64,000 bases of DNA from Rhodoligotrophos defluvii (GTDB lineage: Bacteria > Pseudomonadota > Alphaproteobacteria > Rhizobiales > Im1), in NCBI RefSeq assembly GCF_005281615.1, contig NZ_SZZM01000001.1:1583455-1647454 (forward strand), written 5' to 3'. Within the stretch, counting starts at the first letter, position 1, and each line of letters begins with the position of its first letter. The notes under the pieces are model-generated. The model saw only the letters and a list, made by a program, of their open reading frames with translations, had not been told where the DNA came from and ran no database searches. The position numbers were made by a program, and so were the translations under genes. Positions 23,817-32,848 of this stretch are shown in pieces.

Positions 23817-24296
23817 CTACAGCTGTGTCGGATTGGGAACATCCCCGTAGACCTCCAGGGGGTCGAACGTCTTTTCCGCTTCCCGGTATTCGAGCCTGAG
23901 CTCGGGCGACACGCTGCTCTGCAGCGGCACGGACCGGTAGAAGCAGGAGCGGTAGCCTACATGGCAGCTCGCGCCGGACCCCGCGACCTCGACCTTGAGC
24001 CAGACTGCATCCTGGTCGTCATCGATGCGAAGATCGACCACCTTCTGCACGAGCCCGCTGGAGGCACCCTTGTGCCACAAGAGCTTGCGCGATCGGCTCC
24101 AGTAATGCGCCTCGCCGGTCTCGATCGTGCGCTTGAGGGCCTCGGCATTCATATAGCCGACCATGAGCACGTCCCCGGTGGCCGCATCGGTGGTCACGGC
24201 GACGATCAGCCCGTCCGCGTCGAATTTCGGCGCGAGATCGTGTCCCTCCTCGACCTGTTCGATGCTGAGGCGTTTTGCGAAGATTGTATCGGTCAT
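23817..24296 (-). CDS. hisI: Phosphoribosyl-AMP cyclohydrolase
   Basis: 159 residues. The product opens the purine ring of phosphoribosyl-AMP in the third step of histidine synthesis. Signature motifs: [34 protein letters not shown], and the zinc/magnesium sites in DDDQDAV (Asp-x-Asp) and [16 protein letters not shown] (Cys residues). The single-domain form without the HisE pyrophosphohydrolase is normal in alphaproteobacteria. ATG 24296 gives the standard length. It lies 32 bp downstream of folE on the same strand. Confidence 0.95.
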   Translation of the reverse strand: MTDTIFAKRLSIEQVEEGHDLAPKFDADGLIVAVTTDAATGDVLMVGYMNAEALKRTIETGEAHYWSRSRKLLWHKGASSGLVQKVVDLRIDDDQDAVWLKVEVAGSGASCHVGYRSCFYRSVPLQSSVSPELRLEYREAEKTFDPLEVYGDVPNPTQL

Positions 24297-24328
24297 GGCC
24301 TGGGTTCTGAACGGAAACAGGACTGGCG

Positions 24329-24961
24329 TCAACGGGCGTGGCGGATCAGCTCGAAAAAGCGGGCCTGCAGCACCGCATCGGCCTTGAACGCGCCGGTGAA
24401 CTGGGTGGTGATGGTCGAGACATTGGGCTTCTGCACACCGCGCAGCGACATGCACTGATGGACCGCGTCCACCAGAACCGCGACACCGCGCGGCTTAAGC
24501 GCCGTCGCCATGGCATCGGCAATCTGTGCCGTCATCGTCTCCTGGGTCTGCAGGCGGCGGGCGAACACCTCCACGACGCGCGCGATCTTCGATAGGCCGA
24601 CCACACGGCCGCTCGGGAGATAGGCGACATGGGCTTTGCCGACGAAGGGCACCATATGGTGCTCGCAATGGGAGGCCACCTCGATATCGCGCACCAGCAC
24701 CATATCGTCATAGCCTGCCGTCTCCTCGAAGGTGCGCGACAGGATCTCCAGCGGATCCTGCCCATATCCCTTGAAGAACTCGCGATAGGCGCGCACCACC
24801 CGCTCGGGCGTCTCGGCGAGGCCCTCCCGCTTGGGGTCATCGCCTGCCCAGCGGATCAGGGTGCGCACAGCCGCCTCCGCCTCTTCCCGTGTCGGACGGC
24901 CGGCGGCATGCCCTGGCTCGTCCTCCCTGTGCCGCGCGAGAAGGCTCACGATCGCATCCAT
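24329..24961 (-). CDS. folE: GTP cyclohydrolase I
   Basis: 210 residues. It converts GTP to dihydroneopterin triphosphate, first step of folate synthesis. Family motifs are clear: [22 protein letters not shown] (zinc Cys and His), [20 protein letters not shown] and [16 protein letters not shown] (second zinc Cys). The ATG at 24961 marks the family-length start. Upstream and divergent is the NifU-like gene; downstream is hisI, a pairing common in rhizobia-like genomes. Confidence 0.96.
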   Translation of the reverse strand: MDAIVSLLARHREDEPGHAAGRPTREEAEAAVRTLIRWAGDDPKREGLAETPERVVRAYREFFKGYGQDPLEILSRTFEETAGYDDMVLVRDIEVASHCEHHMVPFVGKAHVAYLPSGRVVGLSKIARVVEVFARRLQTQETMTAQIADAMATALKPRGVAVLVDAVHQCMSLRGVQKPNVSTITTQFTGAFKADAVLQARFFELIRHAR

Positions 24962-25022
24962 ATGACTTCCTGAACCCCCGCGCTGTGGGCCGCACGACGT
25001 CGTGTCGCACGCCGGGCCTTCG

Positions 25023-25050
25023 TTGCCGATTTTCATACACCATATAGAAT
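25023..25050 (+). promoter_or_regulatory. Putative promoter of the NifU-like/yidD pair
   Basis: TTGCCG (25023-25028), a 16-bp spacer and TAGAAT (25045-25050) lie in the divergent folE/NifU-like region, about 85 bp before the NifU-like start. Confidence 0.4.
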
Positions 25051-25136
25051 TGGCGCGGCAGCCCCGCAAGCCGACGAGCCCCGGCGGGCGATGTCGCGCT
25101 GGAGGAGTATCGCCGCTTGCGAACCGATCGGACGAG

Positions 25137-25598
25137 ATGCTGAACGACATTTACAATAGGCAGATCCTGGGCTTCGCTGCCGATATCCCTCTGACCGAGC
25201 GGCTGGCGGAGCCCGATGCGACGGCCGTCGCCCACTCCCGCCTGTGCGGGTCCAAGGTGACGGTCGACCTCAAGATGGCGGACGGGGTGGTCACCGCCTT
25301 CGGGCACGAGGTGAAGGCCTGTGCTTTGGGGCAGGCCTCATCCTCCATCATGGCTAGGCACGTGATCGGCTCGACCGCCGCGGAACTGCGCGCGCTGCGC
25401 GGCAAAATGTACGCCATGCTGAAGGAGGGCGGGCCGCCTCCGGATGGGCGCTGGGCGGATCTCGCCGTCCTGCAGCCGGTCCGCGATTTCAAGGCGCGGC
25501 ATGCCTCGACTCTGCTCACCTTCGATGCGGTCTGCGACTGTCTCGACCAGATCGAGGCAAAGCAGGCGCGCCCATCGGCCGCCGCCGCGGGGGCTTGA
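25137..25598 (+). CDS. NifU/IscU-like iron-sulfur scaffold protein
   Basis: 153 residues resembling the NifU N-terminal fold. Three conserved Cys positions appear in [22 protein letters not shown] and VCDCLDQIE. Family members assemble transient Fe-S clusters; this short alphaproteobacterial branch sits beside folE/yidD and its exact client is not established. ATG 25137 starts MLNDIYN. Its stop is one base from the yidD start (TGAGATG), so the two are translationally coupled. Confidence 0.85.
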   Translation: MLNDIYNRQILGFAADIPLTERLAEPDATAVAHSRLCGSKVTVDLKMADGVVTAFGHEVKACALGQASSSIMARHVIGSTAAELRALRGKMYAMLKEGGPPPDGRWADLAVLQPVRDFKARHASTLLTFDAVCDCLDQIEAKQARPSAAAAGA

Positions 25599-25599
25599 G

Positions 25600-25941
25600 A
25601 TGGTGCTGGATCGCCTGCTGGCGCAAATCGGCATAGGCTTGATCACCGCCTATCGATACACCCTTTCCTCCATTTTGGGCCGCACCTGCCGGCATCTGCC
25701 CAGCTGTTCGGAATATGGCATTGAAGCCTTGCGGCGGCATGGCGCATGGCGCGGCGGATGGCTGCTGGCTTCTCGCTTGGCCCGATGCCATCCCTGGGGC
25801 ACCCACGGGCTTGATCCGGTGCCGGAGCATTTGGCCGACCACGGTCTGCGATTTTGGCGATACGGCCGTTGGCGGGGCGATCACATCCGGCACGGCTTCG
25901 CGCAACGGCCATCGCTGAACGACAGAGGCCGCCAAGGCTGA
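25600..25941 (+). CDS. yidD: Membrane protein insertion efficiency factor
   Basis: 113 residues. The conserved block YRYTLSSILGRTCRHLPSCSEY with RHGAWRGGWLLASRLARCHPW and THGLDPVP identifies YidD, a small basic peripheral membrane protein that assists YidC-dependent insertion. The C-terminal extension of about 30 residues after DPVP is basic and typical for alphaproteobacteria. It is coupled to the NifU-like gene and not to rnpA/yidC, as is usual in this bacterial group. Confidence 0.95.
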   Translation: MVLDRLLAQIGIGLITAYRYTLSSILGRTCRHLPSCSEYGIEALRRHGAWRGGWLLASRLARCHPWGTHGLDPVPEHLADHGLRFWRYGRWRGDHIRHGFAQRPSLNDRGRQG

Positions 25942-26074
25942 TGATGCCCTGACGGCCTCTCCGCTCGAAGTGGCCTCTCGATGGCACAGGATTCTGCGGC
26001 GCTAGGGTAAATGCCGCGTAAACCTGCGCTGGCGAGGGGGAGGACCGGCCACTTCGCCCGGTGGACACAGTCCG

Positions 26075-26788
26075 TTAGAAGATCGGTAGCTGATAGCTCA
26101 CCGCGGCGCGGAACGTGTGCATGCCGTCCGTGCGCAGCCGGCCCGAGCCCTTCGGCATGTTGAAGTCGAACTGCTTCGCATCGAGATCGGTATAGAGATA
26201 CTCGCCGCGCAAGCTGACATTGTCGGTGAGCTTCGTCTCGATGCCGCCGCCATAGGTCCATCCCTTCACCAGGTCATCCGCCTTGATACAGGTCTGGCAA
26301 ACCCGGCTCTTCATCGCCACATCGGCAAGTGCCAGGCCGGCCGTTCCATAAAGGAGAACGTCGCCGAGCGCATAGCCCACGCGGCCGCGGAAGGTGGAGA
26401 ACTGCCGGAGCTCGACGGTCGTACCCAGCCCGGCACCTTTGACGCTGCCGAAGCTCGTGTCGGCCTCGGCACCCAGAACCATGTTGCCGAGCTGCATGTC
26501 GAAGCCGGCGAGACCGCCGAGCATCGGCCCCTCGACCCGAGCCTCTTCCGGGCCCCGGAACGCATTGACATTGGCTTTGGATTTGGTGAAGCCACCGAGC
26601 ACACCCACATGAAAGCCCTGCCACGGCAGCGGGCTGGGCTGCGACACCGCGTGAACCGTCTCGTAGCTCGAGACCGGCGGTGGCGACGGCGGCAGGTCGG
26701 CAGCGAGAGCTTGGCTGGTCAAGGCCAAGCACGTGAGCGTCGTCAGCGAAATCGACCTGGAGTAACGCAACAATCTGGAACTACCCAT
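26075..26788 (-). CDS. Outer-membrane beta-barrel protein (Omp25-like) 1
   Basis: 237 residues. A Sec signal peptide (cleavage near SQALA|ADLPP, residue 29) is followed by an eight-strand-type barrel: PWQGFHVGVLGGFT, GPMLGGLAGFDMQLGNMVLGAEAD, FRGRVGYALGDVLLYGTAGLAL and a terminal strand FRAAVSYQLPIF ending in Phe, as expected for BAM recognition. A Cys pair (CQTC) is unusual for the family. It is the most divergent of four paralogues flanking thrS. A promoter with a 17-bp spacer lies upstream (26871-26899). Confidence 0.9.
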   Translation of the reverse strand: MGSSRLLRYSRSISLTTLTCLALTSQALAADLPPSPPPVSSYETVHAVSQPSPLPWQGFHVGVLGGFTKSKANVNAFRGPEEARVEGPMLGGLAGFDMQLGNMVLGAEADTSFGSVKGAGLGTTVELRQFSTFRGRVGYALGDVLLYGTAGLALADVAMKSRVCQTCIKADDLVKGWTYGGGIETKLTDNVSLRGEYLYTDLDAKQFDFNMPKGSGRLRTDGMHTFRAAVSYQLPIF

Positions 26789-27165
26789 GAAAAACTCTCT
26801 CTCAAACAGACCTTGCTTGCCCCCAAAAGGCACAACCTCAAAGCGAGTTTGCTCACGCCTTTTAACAGGGTATTAAGTAATTGCAACCTTAAGATGCAAA
26901 GCCCATGTTGACTCGAGCGGAGCCAAAACTGAACGGCCCATCAGCCTGTTAGGAGGCCTCAGTGGTTGCCGCAGCCATGAGCCGGAGCGGTTAACCCAAG
27001 CCGCGTGGCCGTTCGGCAACAGGAGTGCTGCGGCAGCGAGCGCCTTGACGCCCGGCCTTAGTGCCGCCAAAACCACACGGGCGCGCGGGCCCCAGGTCCG
27101 CCTATCCCATGCAAGCGACGCTTACCTGCGTGGTATGCAGCGAGTGAGCAGGAGACAGAACAGCT
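26789..27165. promoter_or_regulatory. Divergent region between beta-barrel 1 and thrS
   Basis: 377 bp without a gene. The half near the barrel gene is AT-rich and holds its promoter. The thrS half is GC-rich; AGCAGGAGACAG serves as ribosome site for thrS. I see no T-box or other recognisable riboswitch. Confidence 0.5.
26871..26899 (-). promoter_or_regulatory. Putative promoter of beta-barrel 1
   Basis: The minus strand reads TTGCAT (26899-26894), a 17-bp spacer and TTAATA (26876-26871), about 83 bp upstream of the start codon, in a markedly AT-rich stretch. Confidence 0.45.
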
Positions 27166-29115
27166 ATGATCCAAGTGACTTTTCCGGACGGCAGCCAGCG
27201 TTCCTTCGAGCGCGGCGTTTCCGGCGCCCAGATCGCTGCCTCAATTTCGAAATCGCTGGAGAAGAAGGCCGTCGCCATGACGGTCGACGGCAAGCTCGCC
27301 GACCTTTCCGACCCGATCGAGGCCGATGCCGACGTCCGCATCATCACGCGCGAGGACCCGGAGGCGCTGGAGCTGATCCGGCACGATGCGGCGCATGTGC
27401 TGGCGGAAGCGGTGCAGGAGCTCTATCCCGGCACGCAGGTCACCATCGGTCCGGTGATCGAGAACGGCTTCTATTACGACTTTGCCCGCAACGAGCCCTT
27501 CCACCCGGAGGATCTTCCGGCGATCGAGCGCAAGATGCGCGAGATCATCGCCAGAGATAAGCCGTTCACGAAGGAGGTGTGGAGCCGCGATCAGGCGAAG
27601 GCCTATTTCCGCGACAAGGGCGAGAGCTACAAGGTCGAGCTGATCGACGCGATCCCCGAGGACCAGCAGATCAGAATCTATCGTCAGGGCGAGTGGCTTG
27701 ATCTCTGCCGCGGGCCGCACATGACCTCCACGGGCAAGGTGGGCAACGCCTTCAAGCTGATGAAGATTGCCGGCGCCTATTGGCGGGGCGATGCCAACAA
27801 TGCGCAGCTGCAGCGCATCTATGGCACGGCCTGGGCAAGCGAGAAGGACCTGCAGGATTATCTCACCCGGCTGGCGGAGGCCGAAAAGCGTGATCACCGG
27901 CGGCTCGGCCGGGAAATGGACCTGTTCCATTTCCAGGAGGAAGGCCCCGGCGTCGTGTTCTGGCATGGCAAGGGCTGGACGCTCTATCAAACGCTGCTGG
28001 CCTACATGCGCCGGCGCCAGCAGGAGGCCGGCTATCTCGAGGTCAACACGCCGCAGCTGCTCGACCGCGCCCTGTGGGAGGCATCGGGTCACTGGGAGAA
28101 ATATCACGAGAACATGTTCGTGACCGAGACGGAGGATGAGCGCAGCTTCGCGCTCAAGCCGATGAACTGCCCCGGCCACGTGCAGATCTTCAAGCACGGC
28201 CTCAAGAGCTACCGCGACCTGCCGCTGAAGATCGCCGAGTTCGGCTTCGTTCACCGCTATGAGCCGTCCGGCGCCATCCATGGGCTGATGCGGGTGCGCG
28301 CCTTCACCCAGGACGATGCCCATATCTTCGTAACCCCGGAGCAGCTCGCGGAAGAATGCCTGAAGGTCAACGACCTCATCCTCTCGATCTATGAGGACTT
28401 CGGCTTTGCCGACGTGTCGATCAAGTTCTCCGACCGGCCGGCGCAGCGGATAGGTTCCGACGAAATCTGGGATCAGGCGGAGGCGGCCTTGCGCGACGTG
28501 CTCGAACGCACCGGCCGCCCGTGGACGTTGAACAAGGGCGAGGGCGCGTTCTACGGCCCCAAGCTCGAATATATTCTGAAGGATGCCATCGGCCGCGAAT
28601 GGCAATGCGGCACGTTGCAGGTCGACCTCAACTTGCCCGGCCGGCTCGGCGCCTTCTACATCTCGCCGGAAGGCGAGAAGCGGGTGCCGATCATGCTGCA
28701 CCGGGCCATGTTCGGTTCGCTGGAGCGGTTCATCGGCATACTCATCGAGCACTTCGTGGGCCACTTCCCGCTGTGGCTTGCGCCGGTTCAGGTGATGGTC
28801 TGCCCGATCGTCTCGGAGATCGACGGCTATGCGGCCGAAGTGGCGCGAGCGCTGGCTGCTGCCGGCTTGCGGGTCGAGACGGACCTGCGCAACGAGAAGA
28901 TCAATTACAAGGTGCGCGAGCACTCTCTGGCCAAGGTGCCGGTCATTCTCGTGGTCGGCAAGCGCGAGCGGGACGAGCGCTCGGTCAACCTGCGGCGGCT
29001 TGGCTCGAAGGATCAGGCGACACTCGGCCTGGACGAAGCGGTGCGGAGCTTGGCGGCAGAGGCGGTCCCGCCGGATCTGGCGCGGCACGGGACCAAGGCA
29101 GCCGCTGCCGCTTGA
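27166..29115 (+). CDS. thrS: Threonyl-tRNA synthetase
   Basis: 649 residues with the full bacterial ThrRS layout: TGS domain (1-62), an editing domain with [17 protein letters not shown] and the [14 protein letters not shown] region, a class II catalytic core (about 245-535) with [22 protein letters not shown] and [13 protein letters not shown] and the motif 3 region [17 protein letters not shown], and a C-terminal anticodon-binding domain ([11 protein letters not shown]). It charges tRNA-Thr in the cytoplasm. The start ATG follows GGAGACAGAACAGCT. It is flanked by paralogous beta-barrel genes, one upstream and three downstream. Confidence 0.97.
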   Translation: MIQVTFPDGSQRSFERGVSGAQIAASISKSLEKKAVAMTVDGKLADLSDPIEADADVRIITREDPEALELIRHDAAHVLAEAVQELYPGTQVTIGPVIENGFYYDFARNEPFHPEDLPAIERKMREIIARDKPFTKEVWSRDQAKAYFRDKGESYKVELIDAIPEDQQIRIYRQGEWLDLCRGPHMTSTGKVGNAFKLMKIAGAYWRGDANNAQLQRIYGTAWASEKDLQDYLTRLAEAEKRDHRRLGREMDLFHFQEEGPGVVFWHGKGWTLYQTLLAYMRRRQQEAGYLEVNTPQLLDRALWEASGHWEKYHENMFVTETEDERSFALKPMNCPGHVQIFKHGLKSYRDLPLKIAEFGFVHRYEPSGAIHGLMRVRAFTQDDAHIFVTPEQLAEECLKVNDLILSIYEDFGFADVSIKFSDRPAQRIGSDEIWDQAEAALRDVLERTGRPWTLNKGEGAFYGPKLEYILKDAIGREWQCGTLQVDLNLPGRLGAFYISPEGEKRVPIMLHRAMFGSLERFIGILIEHFVGHFPLWLAPVQVMVCPIVSEIDGYAAEVARALAAAGLRVETDLRNEKINYKVREHSLAKVPVILVVGKRERDERSVNLRRLGSKDQATLGLDEAVRSLAAEAVPPDLARHGTKAAAAA

Positions 29116-29128
29116 GGCGCAAAAAAGC

Positions 29129-29151
29129 AGGGGGCGCCCACGGCGCCCCCT
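29129..29151 (-). terminator. Intrinsic terminator of beta-barrel 2
   Basis: AGGGGGCGCC-CAC-GGCGCCCCCT forms a perfect 10-bp stem with a 3-base loop. On the minus strand it is followed by GCTTTTTTG, the U-tract expected of an intrinsic terminator, 23 bp after the barrel 2 stop. It can also serve thrS as a weaker stop from the other side. Confidence 0.8.
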
Positions 29152-29173
29152 GTCATCATCTCACGCGTGCCAC

Positions 29174-30088
29174 TTAGAATGCCGGCAGGTAGTAGGTGAT
29201 GCCGGCGCGGATCATGTGAGAGCCGTCGAACGAGGCATTCGTCCGGTTCTGCGGCTTCCACTCGGTCAGCTTGGTCTTCATGGCGACGTTGAACGGGAAG
29301 GCGTAGAGATATTCCGCCCGCAGGCTCAAGGCATCGGTGAACTTGTACTCGACACCGCCGCCCACCACCGGGGTGACACCGTAGCGCGCATCGCTGTACT
29401 CGCCCCAGTAGGGGTGCTCGGTCTTGAGCTTTGCATGGGCCACGCCGACGCCGCCTGTTCCGTAGAGCAGCATGTTGTCGAAGGCATAGCCGAGGCGGGC
29501 ACGGAACGAGTAGAACTCGTCGATGCTGGCCTTTGCCGGGTAGGTGTAGCGGCCGCTGTCGAAGTCCTGCCGCAACCGGGCCTGTCTCTGCTCCTTCGTC
29601 TCGCCCTGCACCTTCACCTCGGCCGGCGCCTTGGTGTCGCCCTTGTCGGTCTTGATAAGCTCGTAGATGGGCTTGCCGTCTTTGTCCTTCACAGGGTCGC
29701 CGGAGCTGTCCACCTTGGCCCTGCGCGCCATGCTCGGGTCACGCCTGTTGAGCTCGTTCACCAGCTTGTGCCCGCGGCTGCCGCTGATCGAGCCGAACGA
29801 CCCGTCGAACTCGGCCCCCAGCACCCAGTTGCCCATCTGGCCATGGATGCCGGCCAGGCCGCCGAACATGGGACCATCCATGTCGAGGTGGCTGAGCTTG
29901 TGCTCGTGCTCGCCGAAGCCGTAGGTGCCGAGCAGCCCCAGGCTAAAGCCCTGCCAGGGCTTGTAAGGCGCGGGAATGCTGATGGCGGCCGGCGGCTCGT
30001 AGACGGGAAGGTCGGCCGCAAGCGCAGGCACAACCCCCAGCGCCGCCATAGCCGTCGCCAGCCCACTGGTCCAACGCACTAAACGCAT
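29174..30088 (-). CDS. Outer-membrane beta-barrel protein (Omp25-like) 2
   Basis: 304 residues. Signal peptide MRLVRWTSGLATAMAALGVVPALA, then ADLPVYEPPAAISIP, a periplasmic Pro-rich lead-in shared with barrel 3. Barrel strands include PWQGFSLGLLGTYGFG, FGGLAGIHGQMGNWVLGAEFDGSFG, FRARLGYAFDNMLLYGTGGVGVAH and the terminal GITYYLPAF. Between strands 3 and 4 is a long charged insert (about residues 95-165, rich in Lys, Asp and Glu), probably an external loop. It is a close paralogue of barrels 3 and 4, and its flanking DNA is also similar to theirs. Confidence 0.9.
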   Translation of the reverse strand: MRLVRWTSGLATAMAALGVVPALAADLPVYEPPAAISIPAPYKPWQGFSLGLLGTYGFGEHEHKLSHLDMDGPMFGGLAGIHGQMGNWVLGAEFDGSFGSISGSRGHKLVNELNRRDPSMARRAKVDSSGDPVKDKDGKPIYELIKTDKGDTKAPAEVKVQGETKEQRQARLRQDFDSGRYTYPAKASIDEFYSFRARLGYAFDNMLLYGTGGVGVAHAKLKTEHPYWGEYSDARYGVTPVVGGGVEYKFTDALSLRAEYLYAFPFNVAMKTKLTEWKPQNRTNASFDGSHMIRAGITYYLPAF

Positions 30089-30273
30089 ACTGTCCTCCAA
30101 AATATCCGTTCCAATGAACTCGCTTGTCGCGTGCAGTCCATGCTGCGTTACAACTGTGCATCGGGGCGGGAATGCGGCTGAAAACGAGCAGATATGGGAG
30201 GGGAAACGTAACGGTTGAGCTGTGTCTTTTGCGACACGCCGGGTCTCGCCGGGGAAGGGCGCTGGCGAGTTAG

Positions 30274-30320
30274 GAGCATGTTCGAGCGAAGTGGCTACCG
30301 GTCCGCGTGAAGAAATGCGA
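30274..30320. repeat. REP-like palindromic element, degenerate copy
   Basis: This matches the copies at 42720 and 61453 with a few changes (GAGCATGTTCGAGCGAAGTG, then a CTACCGGTCCGCGTGAAG block). It is the most diverged of the three. Confidence 0.75.
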
Positions 30321-30391
30321 TGCGGTTTCGCGATTCGGAGAAGGCGGACTGCTTCTTAAGTGGTGGGCGGCGCTTCCGTGGGCCGCCAGGG

Positions 30392-30424
30392 CCTGTTCGA
30401 CCGCAGGAGCTGCGGCCGAACAGG
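30392..30424 (-). terminator. Hairpin after beta-barrel 3
   Basis: CCTGTTCG and CCGCAG arms pair with CTGCGG and CGAACAGG around a GAG loop, with one unpaired position. There is no U-tract on either strand, so it is a probable transcript-end stabiliser or Rho-assisted stop, not a classical intrinsic terminator. It is 20 bp past the barrel 3 stop. Confidence 0.5.
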
Positions 30425-30444
30425 ACATCGTGTCGGAGATCCGC

Positions 30445-31293
30445 TTAGTTGATCGGCAGGTGGTAGCTGATGCCTGCGCGGATCATGTGGGTGCCGTCGA
30501 ACGACGCGTTCGTCCGGTTCGGCGCCGACCAGTCCTCCTGCTTCTGCTTCATGGCCACCTTGAACGGCATGGCATAGAGGTATTCCGCCCGCAGGCTGAG
30601 GCTGTCGGTGAACTTGTATTCGACACCGCCGCCGACCACCGGCGTAAAGCCGAAGTTCTCGTCGTCATACGCGCCCAGAACGGGATGGTCGCTCTTCAGC
30701 TTCACGTGGGCGACAGCGATACCACCGGTACCGTACAGCAGGACATTGTCGAACGCATAGCCGACGCGGCCGCGGAACGAATAGAACTGGTCGATGCTCG
30801 TCTTGGCGGGATAGGTGAAGCTCTCCCGGGCAAAGGCTGCTTGTTGGGCGGCGGCTCCGGGCTGTTTTCCGAGCCCTTCGCTCAGCACGGCCAAGGTAAG
30901 CGCGCCGTCAACCGGACCCAGAGGGCGGATTGCCTCGAATACGTCGTTGGCGGGAGCGCCGGCCTTCGCCTTCGCCCGGCTGCCGCCGATCGCGCCGAAG
31001 GATCCGTCGAACTCCGCGCCGAGCACCCAATTGCCCACCTGGCCGTGGATGCCGGCGAGACCTCCAAACATTGGCCCATTGACGTTCAGGCCGGAGAGCT
31101 CGTTGCCCTTGCCGAAGCCGTAGGTGCCGAGCAGGCCCAGGCTGAAGCCCTGCCAGGGCTTCAGCGGGGCGGGCGCGGGAATGCTGACCGCCGCCGGAGG
31201 CTCGTAGGCCGGAAGATCAGCCGCAAACGCAGGCACAACGCCCAACACCGCGGCCGCCGCTGTCAATCCGGCGGCCCAACGCACAAAAATCAT
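30445..31293 (-). CDS. Outer-membrane beta-barrel protein (Omp25-like) 3
   Basis: 282 residues. Signal peptide MIFVRWAAGLTAAAAVLGVVPAFA, then ADLPAYEPPAAVSIPAPAPL. Barrel strands (PWQGFSLGLLGTYGFG, FGGLAGIHGQVGNWVLGAEFDGSFG, FRGRVGYAFDNVLLYGTGGIAVAH) are nearly identical to barrel 2, and the C-terminus is GISYHLPIN. The variable loop (about residues 90-150) is shorter than in barrel 2 and Ala-rich. High identity plus matching flanks indicate recent tandem duplication. Confidence 0.9.
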   Translation of the reverse strand: MIFVRWAAGLTAAAAVLGVVPAFAADLPAYEPPAAVSIPAPAPLKPWQGFSLGLLGTYGFGKGNELSGLNVNGPMFGGLAGIHGQVGNWVLGAEFDGSFGAIGGSRAKAKAGAPANDVFEAIRPLGPVDGALTLAVLSEGLGKQPGAAAQQAAFARESFTYPAKTSIDQFYSFRGRVGYAFDNVLLYGTGGIAVAHVKLKSDHPVLGAYDDENFGFTPVVGGGVEYKFTDSLSLRAEYLYAMPFKVAMKQKQEDWSAPNRTNASFDGTHMIRAGISYHLPIN

Positions 31294-31635
31294 ACTGTCC
31301 CTCCAAAAGGAATTACTTGAAATGAACTCGCTAATCGCGTGTAGTATGCACGACGCCTTACAATCACACGTGGTGACAAGAATGGGGCCAAAAACGAGCG
31401 GATGTGAGGTTGATGGCGTTGTGTGTCTTTTTGGACACGCTTGAGTTGCGGCCCCAAGCCTCTCGTAAGCCGCTGAGCAGAACGGATTTTTGGCGCAACG
31501 GTGCGCCAATCTGCTTGTCCACATGCCCGCAGCGGCCCCGCCAGATTGTGCGGGCGGTATCCACATCGCATGGCTGATCGGCTGCTCGACCGCAACGGCG
31601 CTACGGTCGAGCAGGGAACCGCACGAGATTTCTGC
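31294..31635. other. Intergenic region between beta-barrels 3 and 4
   Basis: 342 bp. It contains the barrel 3 leader, which repeats parts of the barrel 2 leader (ATGAACTCGCTAATCGCGTG; AAAACGAGCGGATGTGAGG; GTGTC-N6-GACAC at 31433-31448), and the hairpin that ends the barrel 4 unit (31582-31614). I see no gene. Confidence 0.7.
31582..31614 (-). terminator. Hairpin after beta-barrel 4
   Basis: CTGCTCGACCG pairs perfectly (11 bp) with CGGTCGAGCAG across an 11-base loop, 21 bp past the barrel 4 stop. It corresponds to the hairpin after barrel 3 and also lacks a U-tract. Confidence 0.5.
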
Positions 31636-32631
31636 TCAGTTGATCGGCAGGTGGTAGCTGATGCCGAACCGGATCAAATGGATCCCGTCTAGGGACGAGT
31701 TTGCCCGGCTCGTCACCTCCGCGCCGTCGGCTGTTTTCTGCTTGCCCTTGGTGCTGACTTCGAACGGCAATGCATAGAGGTATTCCGCACGGAAACTTAC
31801 GTCGTCGGAGACCCGGTAGGCGACGCCTGCGCCGACCACGGGGGTAACGCCATAGGTCTGGCTGCGATAGCTGCCTCCTGCGTGTTCTGCCTGGAGCTTG
31901 ACATGGGCGATGCCCAGGCCGCCCGTGCCGTACAGCAACAGGTCATCGAAAGCGTAACCGACGCGGCCCCGCAGCGTGTAGAACTCGTCGAGAGAAAGTT
32001 TGGCTCGGTCGCTGCCTGGCGCAGCCTGGAGCTTGGTCCGCACCGCCGCGCTTGCGTCTTCCGGTGCTGATTTGCTCACGGCATCAACCCCGCTGGACGA
32101 TGGCTTATCGTCTTTCGGGAGCTTGACTTCCCTGCTGTGATCCGGGCTGGACAGCGGCGCATCTGGCGCGATGCTGGCCGTGTCGCGCTTGATCCGGGGC
32201 GACACCCCTTGGCGAAGGCCAAATGCATTCGTTGGGGTTTTCAGCCGGGCGGACGCCGCGGCCGGATACTTGCTCATGTCGGGGAGATTGCGTTTGACAT
32301 AGCCTCGGTCCGCGCTCATCCAGCCGAACGAGGCGTCGAACTCCCCACCAAAAACCCAGCTTCCGTGCTGGCCATGCAGGCCCGCAAAGCCGCCGAACAG
32401 CGGCCCATCGAGTTCCCGCAGGCGCGTGACCGAGTCATCGACGGAACCGAAGCCGTATGCCCCGAGCAGTCCCACTGAAAGACCCTGCCACGGTCTCTGG
32501 GCCTTCGCGCCGAGAAAATTGTCTCGGGCAGATACGGAATGATGGGCGCCGAGATCGGCAGCGATTGCCGACGTTCCCCCCATCATGGCGGCAATGGCGG
32601 CAATTCCGGCAGCCCAATGCGCAAGCTTCAT
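31636..32631 (-). CDS. Outer-membrane beta-barrel protein (Omp25-like) 4
   Basis: 331 residues, the longest of the four paralogues. Signal peptide MKLAHWAAGIAAIAAMMGGTSAIA, then ADLGAHHSVSARDN in place of the Pro-rich lead-in. Core strands are conserved (PWQGLSVGLLGAYGFG, FGGFAGLHGQHGSWVFGGEFDASFG, LRGRVGYAFDDLLLYGTGGLGIAH) and the C-terminus GISYHLPIN equals that of barrel 3. The variable loop is long (about residues 95-210), charged and Ser/Ala-rich, so surface-exposed diversity is concentrated there. Confidence 0.9.
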   Translation of the reverse strand: MKLAHWAAGIAAIAAMMGGTSAIAADLGAHHSVSARDNFLGAKAQRPWQGLSVGLLGAYGFGSVDDSVTRLRELDGPLFGGFAGLHGQHGSWVFGGEFDASFGWMSADRGYVKRNLPDMSKYPAAASARLKTPTNAFGLRQGVSPRIKRDTASIAPDAPLSSPDHSREVKLPKDDKPSSSGVDAVSKSAPEDASAAVRTKLQAAPGSDRAKLSLDEFYTLRGRVGYAFDDLLLYGTGGLGIAHVKLQAEHAGGSYRSQTYGVTPVVGAGVAYRVSDDVSFRAEYLYALPFEVSTKGKQKTADGAEVTSRANSSLDGIHLIRFGISYHLPIN

Positions 32632-32848
32632 AGCTCCCTCCGAAATGCATTTGTGGAAATCAACTTGCTTTTGCAGGCACGTATGACTGGCGGTTACAAC
32701 CATCGATCGCGGCTGGAATAGGGCTGAAATCAAGCGTCCAAGAGATAGCCGTGCCTGGCGGGGCGCGCGTTTCTTAACGGGCCGTTATGGGAAGCCGTGC
32801 TGTTTTCCCGTACAGCGACGATATCGATGCGAGTCTCGGGGCGCTCTG

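Larger units (their letters stand above)
30089..30444. other. Intergenic region between beta-barrels 2 and 3
   Basis: 356 bp. It holds the leader of barrel 2 (ATGAACTCGCTTGTCGCGTG block and GTGTC-N6-GACAC at 30222-30237, both matched upstream of barrel 3), a degenerate copy of the REP-like element (30274-30320) and the hairpin after barrel 3 (30392-30424). Confidence 0.7.

Noticed and set aside
26789-27165. T-box or other tRNA-sensing leader before thrS
   Set aside because: No specifier stem or T-box sequence is visible, and alphaproteobacterial thrS genes do not normally use one.
27241-29088. A 615-codon open frame antisense to thrS, and similar long frames opposite the ABC ATPase (7713-9155), putA (38320-39870 and 40345-41991) and the M20 hydrolase (595-1908)
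   Set aside because: High GC with strong third-position bias leaves antisense frames open. The products are compositionally odd, match no family I know, and the sense genes are certain.
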